Source of the DNA: an uncultured Bacteroidales bacterium
GTDB lineage: Bacteria; Bacteroidota; Bacteroidia; Bacteroidales; P3
NCBI GenBank assembly: GCA_900316235.1
Contig: ONCC01000010.1
Location: 1 to 64,000, forward strand
Direction of reading: 5' to 3'
Length of the DNA: 64,000 nucleotides
Shown piece by piece: positions 1 through 9,400 of the stretch. Under the pieces are notes generated by a model that was given only the letters and a program-made list of their open reading frames with translations, was not told the origin of the DNA and did no database searches. A program made the translations under genes and the position numbers. The first letter of the stretch is position 1; each line of letters starts with the position of its first letter.

Positions 1-549
1 GGCAAGGGTGGCGAGGTCATCCAGAAGATTCAGGCCGAGACCAACACCATCATCAATATCGAAGAGGAAGGCGAGTTCGGCATCGTCGACGTCGCCTCGC
101 AGAACAAGGAGGATATCGCCGCCGCCCTCAAGTGGATCAAGGACATCTGCACCGTTCCCGAGGTTGGTGATATCTTCAATGCCAAGGTCGTCTCGATTGT
201 CGAGTTCGGCGCCTTTATGGAGTTCCTGCCCGGCAAGGAAGGCCTGATGCACATCAGCGAGTACGAGTGGGGTCACCCCGCCACCCTCGAAGGCCTCATC
301 AAGGAAGGCGACGAGTTCCAGGTGAAAGTCATCGCCTTCGATGAGAAGAACGGCAAGATCAAGCTCAGCCGCAAGGCCCTCCTGCCCAAGCCCGAAGGCT
401 ATGTGGAGGAGAAGCCCGCCCGTGGCCCGCGTCGCGAAGGTGGCGATGGTCCTCGCCGCGAAGGTGGCGACCATGGTCACGGCCGTCGTGATGGCGGCAA
501 CGGTGGCGAACGCCGCAGCTCCGGCAACGGGGGTGGCCGTCGCAGATAG
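1..549 (+). CDS. pnp: Polyribonucleotide nucleotidyltransferase, C-terminal part (partial at window start)
   Basis: This is the 3' end of pnp, which encodes the phosphorolytic 3'-5' exoribonuclease of RNA turnover; the catalytic RNase PH domains lie before the window. The frame is open from base 1. The visible part begins in the KH domain with the GKGGEVIQKIQ loop, followed by an S1 RNA-binding domain (about residues 55-125, including SIVEFGAFMEFLPGKEGLMH). The last 45 residues are a Gly/Arg-rich tail with RREGGDG-type repeats, as seen in other Bacteroidota PNPases. It ends at TAG 547-549, and a hairpin terminator follows. The identification is firm; only the 5' end is missing. Confidence 0.95.
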   Translation, partial: GKGGEVIQKIQAETNTIINIEEEGEFGIVDVASQNKEDIAAALKWIKDICTVPEVGDIFNAKVVSIVEFGAFMEFLPGKEGLMHISEYEWGHPATLEGLIKEGDEFQVKVIAFDEKNGKIKLSRKALLPKPEGYVEEKPARGPRREGGDGPRREGGDHGHGRRDGGNGGERRSSGNGGGRRR

Positions 550-575
550 TTAACAGATAAAAGTTAACAGATAAA
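549..575. repeat. Perfect 13-nt direct repeat after pnp
   Basis: GTTAACAGATAAA occurs at 549-561 and again at 563-575, starting within the pnp stop codon. It is one of several short-unit repeat stacks found between genes in this window. Confidence 0.8.
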
Positions 576-584
576 TAAGTAGAA

Positions 585-615
585 AAAGAGGGTGTCCCGT
601 CGGGCATCCTCTTTT
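585..615 (+). terminator. Intrinsic terminator after pnp
   Basis: AAGAGGGTGTCCCG pairs with CGGGCATCCTCTT with one G-T pair, and a short T run follows. It lies 36 bases after the pnp stop. Confidence 0.8.
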
Positions 616-710
616 CGTTATGGTGATTTTACAGGAGCAAAGATATAACCCATAGTTTGTCTTTGAGTGTTAAAAAATCATAAAATATACATTGGCGATA
701 GTGTTATTTC

Positions 711-738
711 ATTTTTCTGGGTTATTATATAGGTAGAG
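711..738 (+). promoter_or_regulatory. Candidate promoter/operator of sigma cassette 1
   Basis: The sequence before the sigma gene has a T run ending in TGG, then TTATATAGGTAGAG. A very similar arrangement (T run, TTGG, then AATATAGTGTAAAG) lies before the second sigma gene at 51129-51156. The usual TAnnTTTG box is not evident here. Recognition by the encoded sigma factor itself is an inference. Confidence 0.4.
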
Positions 739-748
739 ACGCACAATA

Positions 749-1252
749 ATGATGGCTCAGAAGGACAGGAACCGATACGACGACTTCGACGCGCTGGTGG
801 CACGCCACCGGAAGTTGATTCGTGGCCTCTGCTGGTGGAAGGCCGGCGGACAGGCGTGGCTCATGTCCGAACTGATGCAGGAGGTGACAACGCAGTTGTG
901 GCGCTACCGCCACAAGCTGCGCCCCGATGCCACCCCCGGCGAGGAACGTGAGTGGGTTCGGTTCCACTGCCGCAGTGTCTTTGCCCACAGCATACGCAAA
1001 GGGGAGCGTGAGGTGGAGGTGGTTCCGCTGGAGGAAGCCGCGCTGGTGGCCTCCGACGAAGGAAGTCATGCCGAGCATATCGACCGGCTGGCCTCCAATC
1101 TCACCCAGCAGGAGCACCGTGTGCTGGAACTCATTCTCGACGACTATACCGACGGTGAGATTGCACTCTTGCTGCACATTGGCGAGAATGAGACGGGGCG
1201 TCTCCATGCCCAAGTGATTGATAAGATGAAACGTAATGCCAATAGAATATGA
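749..1252 (+). CDS. Sigma-70 family (ECF-like) RNA polymerase sigma factor, cassette 1
   Basis: This 167-residue protein has the size and layout of an ECF-type sigma factor. An N-terminal region 2-like part (DALVARHRKLIRGLCWW, then LMQEVTTQLWRYRHKL) is followed by a C-terminal region 4 helix-turn-helix (LTQQEHRVLELILDDYTDGE, then a recognition helix ending in KMKRN). Two ATG codons (749 and 752) are possible starts. The stop overlaps the start of the next gene (ATGA), so the two are translationally coupled. It heads a cassette of sigma factor, small membrane protein and periplasmic protein followed by giant T9SS proteins, and that order recurs at 51172. The family is fairly clear; the target promoters are unknown. 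Confidence 0.82.
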   Translation: MMAQKDRNRYDDFDALVARHRKLIRGLCWWKAGGQAWLMSELMQEVTTQLWRYRHKLRPDATPGEEREWVRFHCRSVFAHSIRKGEREVEVVPLEEAALVASDEGSHAEHIDRLASNLTQQEHRVLELILDDYTDGEIALLLHIGENETGRLHAQVIDKMKRNANRI

Positions 1253-1578
1253 ACGAAAAAGATATAATAAGACTCCTTGAGGCAGAGCAAGCCCGCCGAC
1301 GCAGGGCCGACGCCGAGCATGTGCGGCAGCTGTCGCGTGGACTGGCAGGCGATGCGGAAGGCTTCTGCTCGCATCGCCGGCTGGTGCTGCGCACTGCCGC
1401 CATGGTATTGATTATCTTGCTGCCCGGAGTTTACGCCCTGCTGCTGCCCCAGCGGGTGGACGACCGTCATGTGCTCTGCAACCAGCAGGGCGGGGAAATG
1501 CTGGTGCTCAACCGCGCCTGCAGCGCCTTGGGCACATGCAACGACCCGAATGTGGTAAAATTTAAAATGGAAAGATAA
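1249..1578 (+). CDS. Small single-pass membrane protein, putative anti-sigma factor, cassette 1
   Basis: This 109-residue protein has an Arg/Glu-rich N-terminal part of about 45 residues (LLEAEQARRRRADAEHVRQL), one hydrophobic segment near residues 47-68 (VLRTAAMVLIILLPGVYALL) and a short outer tail with three cysteines. A basic cytoplasmic part, one helix and a short periplasmic part, encoded directly behind and overlapping a sigma factor, is the usual layout of membrane anti-sigma factors. No conserved anti-sigma domain is recognised, so the role comes from context. The matching protein of cassette 2 is 98 residues with the same topology but little sequence identity. Confidence 0.65.
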   Translation: MNEKDIIRLLEAEQARRRRADAEHVRQLSRGLAGDAEGFCSHRRLVLRTAAMVLIILLPGVYALLLPQRVDDRHVLCNQQGGEMLVLNRACSALGTCNDPNVVKFKMER

Positions 1579-1590
1579 CAAAAATAGACG

Positions 1591-2148
1591 ATGAAGCGCA
1601 ACGCGATCATATTTATGGGTATCTTGCTACTGCTGTTGGCGGCGGTGACAGCATGGAGAATGCGTCCCGAGCCGGTGGAAGGCAGTGAGCTGTACCAGCG
1701 GTGCAAGGACGTACCCGGTGTGCGCGTGGGCTTCATCAAGGACTTCCCGATTAACGACACAATCACCTGCGACGTCACTACCTTCGAGGCGTTGACCGAC
1801 GAAGGCTGGGAGTGGATGCTGGACAGCTTGGGAGTGAGGAGTACGGCTGAGATGGATGCCTTCTTCGACTCCATCTCTCTCGCATCGGGAATGTCTGAGG
1901 AGGATTGCGCCAATACAATTGACTTATGGCAGAGCAAGCGCTTCCACCCCGAGGTGCAGGGAGACTCGAATGTGTTGGGCAACAGTGTGGACTGCAACCT
2001 GGCCTCGCCCCACTACCGCTGGTTGGCGGTATACCATGCAACTTCAGACGAAGAATTGGATGCAATCATCAACTTCCATATAAAATATCAGATGGAGCAT
2101 TCGATGACCATGATGCCGACAAAGGACAAAACAATAAAACAACAATAA
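1591..2148 (+). CDS. Membrane-anchored periplasmic protein of the sigma cassette, copy 1
   Basis: The protein has 185 residues, an N-terminal signal or anchor helix (MKRNAIIFMGILLLLLAAV) and a soluble domain. The segment around residues 35-65 (LYQRCKDVPGVRVGFIKDFP, then NDT) clearly matches the third protein of cassette 2 at 51952 (LYLQYKDIPGIKATYLKDYP, then DDT). I do not recognise a named family. The conserved position third in both cassettes suggests a sensor or accessory part of the sigma/anti-sigma pair; this is an inference. It starts 12 bases after the previous gene and ends 34 bases before the first giant T9SS protein, so the locus is probably one operon. Confidence 0.7.
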   Translation: MKRNAIIFMGILLLLLAAVTAWRMRPEPVEGSELYQRCKDVPGVRVGFIKDFPINDTITCDVTTFEALTDEGWEWMLDSLGVRSTAEMDAFFDSISLASGMSEEDCANTIDLWQSKRFHPEVQGDSNVLGNSVDCNLASPHYRWLAVYHATSDEELDAIINFHIKYQMEHSMTMMPTKDKTIKQQ

Positions 2149-2182
2149 CTGCGTTATAAAATATAAAGTAAGTATAATTACA

Positions 2183-3412
2183 ATGAAAAAAGTATTATTT
2201 GCATTTGTAGCCCTGATGGGGTTGATGTATCATCAAGCGCAGGCACAATGCCTGGATACGGTGCCGTGGGGTACCTCGATAGCCTTCGATAACAGTTGCT
2301 GGACGGTGGCGCCGGGCAGCAACTGGGAGGGAGAGTACAGCCAGTACGTCAGCGACTTCGACACCACGGCCGACCACCGGCTGTTGTCGCCATGGATAGA
2401 GATACCGGCGACGGCGGCTATCGACTCGGTGGTGGTTCGCTATGGTACAACGGTAGTATGCAAAGCCGACCTCAGCGTGTGCGTCACCACCGACGGGGTG
2501 ACCTACGACACCCTGCGGCGCGAGCTGAGAGATGCAGCAGAGGCCTCCTACAAGGGCGACACCCTCTATCTGGGTGCCTATGCCGGGCAGATGATAAGGA
2601 TTGTGTTCTGCCGCCACGGGCTCAGCAGCGACTACAACTATTTTACCGACGGATGCCCGAACCCGGATGTGAGCTGGAACCTCATCGTGGGCGGCATCCG
2701 ATTACTATCGCTCAATCCGCCGCAGGCATGGGCCACCGTGACCGAGAGGTCGTTTGTAGGCGAGCCGACGGTGTGGCGGGCTGGCCTCAACATGGGTTCG
2801 CACACAGGGCTTACCTACACTTGGCACAGCACGCTGATGGGGCAGACCCTGACGGGCGACAGCGTGACGATGACCTACAGCGCAGCAGGCGTGGACACCG
2901 TGACCATGGTGGCCAGCAACGCCTATGGTAGCGACACAGTGGTGAACACCATCCAGGTGTACGACTGCCAGGGTGTCATCACCGCACACCCCTGGATAGT
3001 GAACTTCGAGACCGAATACGACTGCTGGCGCAGCATCGGCGCTGGCAGATGGAACAGGAGCGGGAACAGCATCACAGCCTATAATGACGGTGACAAGATC
3101 TTCACCTCGCCGGCCGTGGTGCTGCCTGCCGACAGTACCGGTTTGCGCCTCTATTGGAAAGCCAAGAACAATGCCTGGAGCGGCTCCGTCACCTACCAGG
3201 TGTTGGTTACCACCACCGACCGCTTCGACATCGGCAGCTACGACACCCTCTTCTCCGCGTCGCAGAACACTACGCAGGCGCAACGTAGCGTATCGCTGGC
3301 CGACTATGCAGGCGACACGGTCTATATCGCTTTCCGCCAGAAAGACCAGAGCTCTCGCAACATACAAATCAGCGATGTGAGGATGTACAACGCCCGCAGG
3401 GCGACAGCGTGA
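2183..3412 (+). CDS. Giant T9SS surface protein A, N-terminal part (frame broken near 3409)
   Basis: The 409-residue frame begins with a signal peptide (MKKVLFAFVALMGLMYHQAQA). It then has a jelly-roll unit of the 'choice-of-anchor J' kind (about 25-170), a PKD-like unit (about 175-258, TYTWHSTLMG to VASNAYGSDTVV) and a second anchor-J-like unit with YAGDTVYIAFRQ. It stops at TGA 3410-3412 with no sorting domain. The next frame (+2 shift) continues with the second half of a PKD-like unit, so the two frames were once one gene of about 2,555 residues. At the join, the roughly 35 residues that precede WHSSLMD in the other units are missing, so a small deletion as well as a shift is likely. The product as it stands would be secreted to the periplasm but not displayed. 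Confidence 0.8.
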   Translation: MKKVLFAFVALMGLMYHQAQAQCLDTVPWGTSIAFDNSCWTVAPGSNWEGEYSQYVSDFDTTADHRLLSPWIEIPATAAIDSVVVRYGTTVVCKADLSVCVTTDGVTYDTLRRELRDAAEASYKGDTLYLGAYAGQMIRIVFCRHGLSSDYNYFTDGCPNPDVSWNLIVGGIRLLSLNPPQAWATVTERSFVGEPTVWRAGLNMGSHTGLTYTWHSTLMGQTLTGDSVTMTYSAAGVDTVTMVASNAYGSDTVVNTIQVYDCQGVITAHPWIVNFETEYDCWRSIGAGRWNRSGNSITAYNDGDKIFTSPAVVLPADSTGLRLYWKAKNNAWSGSVTYQVLVTTTDRFDIGSYDTLFSASQNTTQAQRSVSLADYAGDTVYIAFRQKDQSSRNIQISDVRMYNARRATA

Positions 3413-6400
3413 GCTACAGCTGGTACAGTGCCCTCCTCGACACCTCTATCACTACTATCGATTCTATGGTTTCTATCGTCTATCCCTTCCCTGGCAGCGA
3501 GACACTGACGGCCACGGCCAGCAACGCCCATGGCACGCTCACGCTGGAGAAGAGCCTCGGAGTGTACGGATGCGACACTATCAGTGTTTTCCCTTGGAGC
3601 GAGGGTTTTGTGGAGACCGGCAGCGTCGCAAGCTACAACGCCTGCTGGGAGATTGTCGGCTACTACCGTTTGCCCGACAACTACGGTTATGGCTTCGACG
3701 AGGAGGACGGCAGCTCGTCTGGCAGCATCAACAGGCATGACTTCATGAGGTCCTCCACGCGGTGGGACTACATGCTCACGCCGCCCATCGCGGTGCCCGC
3801 TGTATTGGAGAAGAACCTCTCGCTGTGGGTGGAGCATTTCTACAGCCTGATGGCTATCGTGGAGACCGAAGAGGGTAATGCCGACACCGTCTATTCCCTC
3901 GACAGCAGGGAGATGACCATGCGCCGCCGTCCCATCTCGCTGCTGCCCTATGCCGGACAGACTATTCGCGTGCGGCTGCTGAACAACAGCAGCCACGCTT
4001 CCTACGCCGAGTCGCTGGTGGACCGCATACGCGTGGACTACGACACGGTGCCTGTGGTTGTCCTCTCGGCACAGGAGAAGACCACCACCGACAGCGCCAC
4101 CCTCTTTGTCGCCCAGCAGCTGCGTGGTTTCAACACCAGCCTCAGCTACAGCTGGCAGTCGCAGGTGGGTGGCACCTTCACCACCAACGCCGCCGGCGAC
4201 AGCGCCTGGGTGACCTACGGCGCCGGCATCACGGGACTGAACGACACCGTCAGCGTAACGGTCACCAACAGTTACTGCAGTTACACCACTCGCCGCGCCA
4301 TACGGATTATCGATTGTCTGCCCGCCGACACCCTGCCGTGGGTGGAGACCTTCACCGAAGGCATTGCCTGCTGGTACAAACCCGAGGGCAGCAACTGGGC
4401 AGCCTCTACATACTATGGCTACGACCCCAAGGCCATGGCCTCGGGTCGTATCACCGACTCGGTGCCGCAATGGATTATCTCCAAGGCCGTCGACCTGCCG
4501 GCCGACACCGCCCTCTGCGTGCGTCTCCTCTGGGACGTGAGCACCTCGGGCATCTACCCGGTGAACTACAGCGTCTGGGTGACCACCGCTGCCGACTATA
4601 CCGACACCTCCAACTATACTCTCCTCTACCTCGACACCGCCTACCACTCGCAATATCGCGCTTTCGACCGCCTCAGCACCTCGCTGGCGGCCTATGCCGG
4701 ACAGACCATCCATGTGGCCTTCCGCAACGCCAAATATCTCGGTAACTCGACCACGCTGTATATCGACAACGTCACTGTCCGCACCACGGCCCTGCCAGTG
4801 GTGAGCTTGGAGGCTTCGTCCATGGTGGACAGTCATGAGCCGGTGGCATATAGCGCCACCCTCACCGAAGGGTCGCCGAACGGCATGACGGTCACATGGC
4901 ACTCCTCGCTGATGGATACGACCTGGGTCGACTCAACTTTCAATTTTCAACTTTCAACTTTCAATTTGACCTATACCCTTGGTGGTAGAGATACCATTAC
5001 CGTCACCGCCTCGAATATCTATGGTTCCTCCTCCGCTACCGCAGTGGTCCTTGTCACCAACTGCAGCCCCATCGCCACCCTGCCTTACGAGGAGACCTTC
5101 AATGACGTGTACCCTCTACCCTACAACTACTCGTCGGGTGGATATGTTCCCAACTGCTGGCACCGCTACTGGGAGGGCAGCACCAGCTATGAACCGCATG
5201 TCATCAACAGCTATTATCAGAGCGCCACAAATATCAACACATACGTGCAGAGCAACAACGCGCTGGTGATGCTGGCGGGAACCGACAGCGGCTATGACAG
5301 TGTCGCCCTTGTCGAAACCCCGGTTTTCGATGTGCCGCTGGCGGGCAAGCAGCTCTCCTTCTACTATATGTTTGAAGCGGCGGTGCGTGGTGAGCTCACG
5401 GTGGGTTACATGCAGAATGGTGATTTCGTGGGCTTCGCCCAGGTGGAGCCGTCGACTACCGGCCGTACCAGATATGTGCGATTGGACAGCTTGCCCTCCG
5501 ATGTCAACCGGATAGCCTTCCGGTGGAAATGCAATGCCTATTGGTATGGTGCAATCCTCGACGACATCCGTGTCGGCGAGCCCGACAGTGTGCCCATGAT
5601 AGCTATTGTACCCAACTATTGGACGGGTTATCTGGGCGACACCACCACCATCACTGCCCAATTCCAGAACGGTCTCACCGATAGTCTCAGCTACCACTGG
5701 CACTCTTCGCTGATGGATACCATTATAGTCACCACAGCCCCTCTCCTCACTATAGTCTACGACATCGAGGGCTACGACACCCTCACCCTTGCCGCTATCA
5801 ATGCTTACGGCAGCGACACCGCTGTAGCCTATGTCAATGTGTTCAGTCACCCCCTGCCGCAGGTCACCCTCTCGGCTCCCGCCGAAATCCCCCTGGGCGA
5901 CAGTGTGACCCTCGCCGCTACTCTCAATAACTGCTCCCGCAACGCTCTCTCCCTCACTCTCCACTCCTCCCTCCTCGACAGTACTATAACTCTTAACTCT
6001 AATCTCTTAACTCTTAACTACTCCCATTCGGGAGTCGACACCCTCACCCTCATTGCCTCCAACGCCTATGGCGCCGACACCGTTCTCGCCATCGTGCGTG
6101 TCTACGACTGCGGCAATGTGGCTGTGCCTTACTTTATGGACTTCGAGGATGTGACCGCCACCAACTACAATGTCGCCGGCCAGTTGCCCCTCTGCTGGAA
6201 TCGCACCTGGAACGGCAGCAACACCGCTTTCGCTCCCCATGTAATCCCCGTCGGAGGCTATCCCTATTTGAGCAACTTGCCCAGCAAATCTCTTCTGATG
6301 TTGGCTGGCAACGCCTCCGGCTACAGCAACCAAGCCGAAGTCGTCCTGCCGCGCTTCGCCGACAGCCTCCAGCACCTCTCCTTCGCCTTCGACTACCGCT

Positions 6401-9400
6401 TTGAGGCCTCTTCGTGGGGCGTTCTTTCTGTGGGTTACTATGACACCACGGGCACATTCGTCACCGTCAGGAATCTCTCGCCCTACGCCGGCGCCTATCG
6501 TCGCGACACCGTCGTCTTCTCTTCCGTCCCCCTGCTCGATGCACAGATAGCGATGCGCTGGACCAACAGCAACTCATACTATGCTCTTGCTATCGACAAC
6601 ATCCATGTCTTTGTCGACAACAATATCCCAGCACCCGCTGGACTCACGGCTGACAACATCACAGCCTCCTGCGCCACCCTCCGTTGGAACGCGGTGACAG
6701 GCGCTACCGCTTACCACCTCATCCTCCCTGGCATCGTCGACACCCTCTTGGTCGACACCGTCCTCAGCGTCTGCGGATTGGACGAGGACAGCGACTACGG
6801 CTTCGGTGTCTACGCCCATGTGGGCGACGAGGTGGGCCACTTCTCCGGCCTCCACCCATTCCACACCCTCCTCTACTGCATGCCCCTCGCCTCCCTCAGT
6901 GCCAATGTGGACGGCATCGTCCGCTGGCAGTACGATACCACCGGTGAGGCCATGGGTACCGGAGTGGCACTCGAGATTGCCGACGTAACCAACGGCGCCA
7001 TGTGGGCCGACACCGTGCTGGGCGACAGCCTCGTCTATCCCTTCGCCATCGGCCACCGCTATAGCCTCACCGCCCGCACCCTCTGCGGCAACACCGAGGC
7101 CCATACTACCCTCACCATCCCCCTCCAGATACCCGCCAGCGTCTGCGCTGAATCCGCGGGTACCAGCACCACCACCGACGAGCGCTTCATGGATAACTTC
7201 TGGGAACATAACTACAGCCAAATCATCTACCCCGCCTCGTTTGCCGCGGGCATCGACACCCTCTTCGGCATAGCCCTGCGTGTGTCGCAGTTCAGCCAGC
7301 CCTTCGCCGATACGGCAAACTACAACTACGACATATTCATAGGACAGACCGACTCGGCCACCCTTTCGGCGCCGCTCACTTCCGACAGCCTCAGCCAGGT
7401 GGCCTTCAACAAGCGCTTCACCATCCGCTCGGCCGGCTGGATTGAAATTCCCTTCGACAGCGTCTACCCCTGCAACCCCACGGGCAACCTCATCGTTACC
7501 TTGGTGGAACGTACCAGTAACGCCTACAGTGGCCGCCACTATGGCGTCCATGCAGATGCGACGTGCACCCACTTCGTGCAGTCGACAGATAACCTTTACT
7601 ACACCAACCCCTCCACCCTCAACTTCGATTGGGAAGTCACCACCGATATTCCCGACATCCGTCTGCTGGGCGGCTGCAGCAGCAGTCTCTGCCTGGCACC
7701 GGTGGCAGCCATCTCCGCTGTCGACACCCACCATGTTGAGCTACAATGGGTGGCACGTGGCTCCGAAGGCCTCTGGCAGGTGGAATACCGCCCCGCTGGC
7801 CAAACGGCTTGGACGGTGGCTGACACCACCAGCGCCAACAGCTACACCGTCGGTGGTCTCCATGCAATGACCACCTACGAGTTCCGCGTGGCCTCCATCT
7901 GCGACGGCGGCCTGCAGTATGGCTCCACCCTCACAGCCACCACCCCCTGTGGCGAAATCTCGCTGCCCTATCACATCGACTTCCGTAACAACGAAATCCC
8001 CTGCTGGACCATCCATACCGGAGTTTCCCACAGTTCCTCCTACGGACTCAATATGTATTCTGGCGAATGGGCCATCTCTCCCTTGGTGGACGACAGCATC
8101 GCCCGTCTCTATGCCACCATCACCACCTATGGCGGCAGCTCCTCTTCCTACCCCGAGAGCTACGCCGTGGGTATCTGCAACGCCGACGGCAGCAACCCCG
8201 TGTGGGTCGACACCATTCTCCTCTCCACCCAGTACGGCAACCACCAGCACACCGTCTACTTCAACAACTATAGTGGCATGGGCGACCACATTATCGTCAA
8301 AATCGTATCGGGCCTCCTCGACCTGAGGGAGTTCGCTCTCGATTATGTCGACTTCTGCATCCCCGCGCAGAACGTGGAGGCCACCGCAATTACCGACTCG
8401 TCGGCGGTGCTGCAATGGACCGCCAACGCTAGCGGCCACACCTTCGCCGTCTACCTCGACAATGTGTTGCAAACTGTCACCTCTGCCACCACCTACACTT
8501 TCACGGGTCTCGCTCCCCGTACCCGCTATCTGGCCGCAGTGCGCGAGATCTGTGGCGCCGGCGACACCGCCGCTGCCGCTACCCGCTATTTCCGCACCCA
8601 GTGCACCCCCATCACCGACCTGCCCTATTTCGAGGAGTTCGACTACAGCAGCGACCTCTATGGTGACACCATTGGCCTGCCTCCTTGCTGGGATTCCATC
8701 GGCTATTCCCACATCTCCTTCAGCAGCTTCTCGGGCGGTGCCCTCACCGTGATGACTTTCTATAGTTTCGAGGACTACACGGGTCCCTACACCAGCTACC
8801 TCGCCACACCCTTACTCAACATCCCCTCGCAGGGTGCACGCATTCGCTTCAAAGGGCAGACCGGCCACGACGATGTCGTCACCGCCGGCATCATGACCGA
8901 TCCCACGGATGCCTCCACCTTCATCCCGATGGCCACCATCACCTACAACAACCGTGGACTCGCCTGGTATGAGTTCACCACCGAGGGGCTCGACAGCCTC
9001 AACTCGCAATTCGCCGTCGCCTTCCGCTGGGCCTCCGAGGGTTCGGGCTCGCTCGACTCGCTCTTTGTCACCGCCCTCCCTGAGGGTCACACCGTAACGG
9101 TGACGGCCAATGAGGAAGGGGTGTGTGAGACCTACGGCAGCGGCATCTATGCCGACGGCAGCAGCGTCGTGATTGGCTACCGCTTGCTCGACACCCTGCC
9201 TCAGGGTGGGCATTGGGAGTTCCTTGGCTGGAGCGATGGCGCAAGCGGCAACCCCCGCACCCTTGTCGTTACCTCCGATACCGCCGTGGTGGCCCTCTTC
9301 GAGTGGGTGACCGACCCGGTGACGGACACCATGTGGCGCACCGTTACCGTCCGCCTGGTCGACCTCGCCACCGGCAACACCATTGAGGAAAGCGATGTGG

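Noticed and set aside
3409-3411. GTG at 3409 as a genuine start of a separate gene
   Set aside because: It falls inside a PKD-like unit, has no signal peptide after it although the protein carries a T9SS sorting domain, and has no ribosome-binding site.
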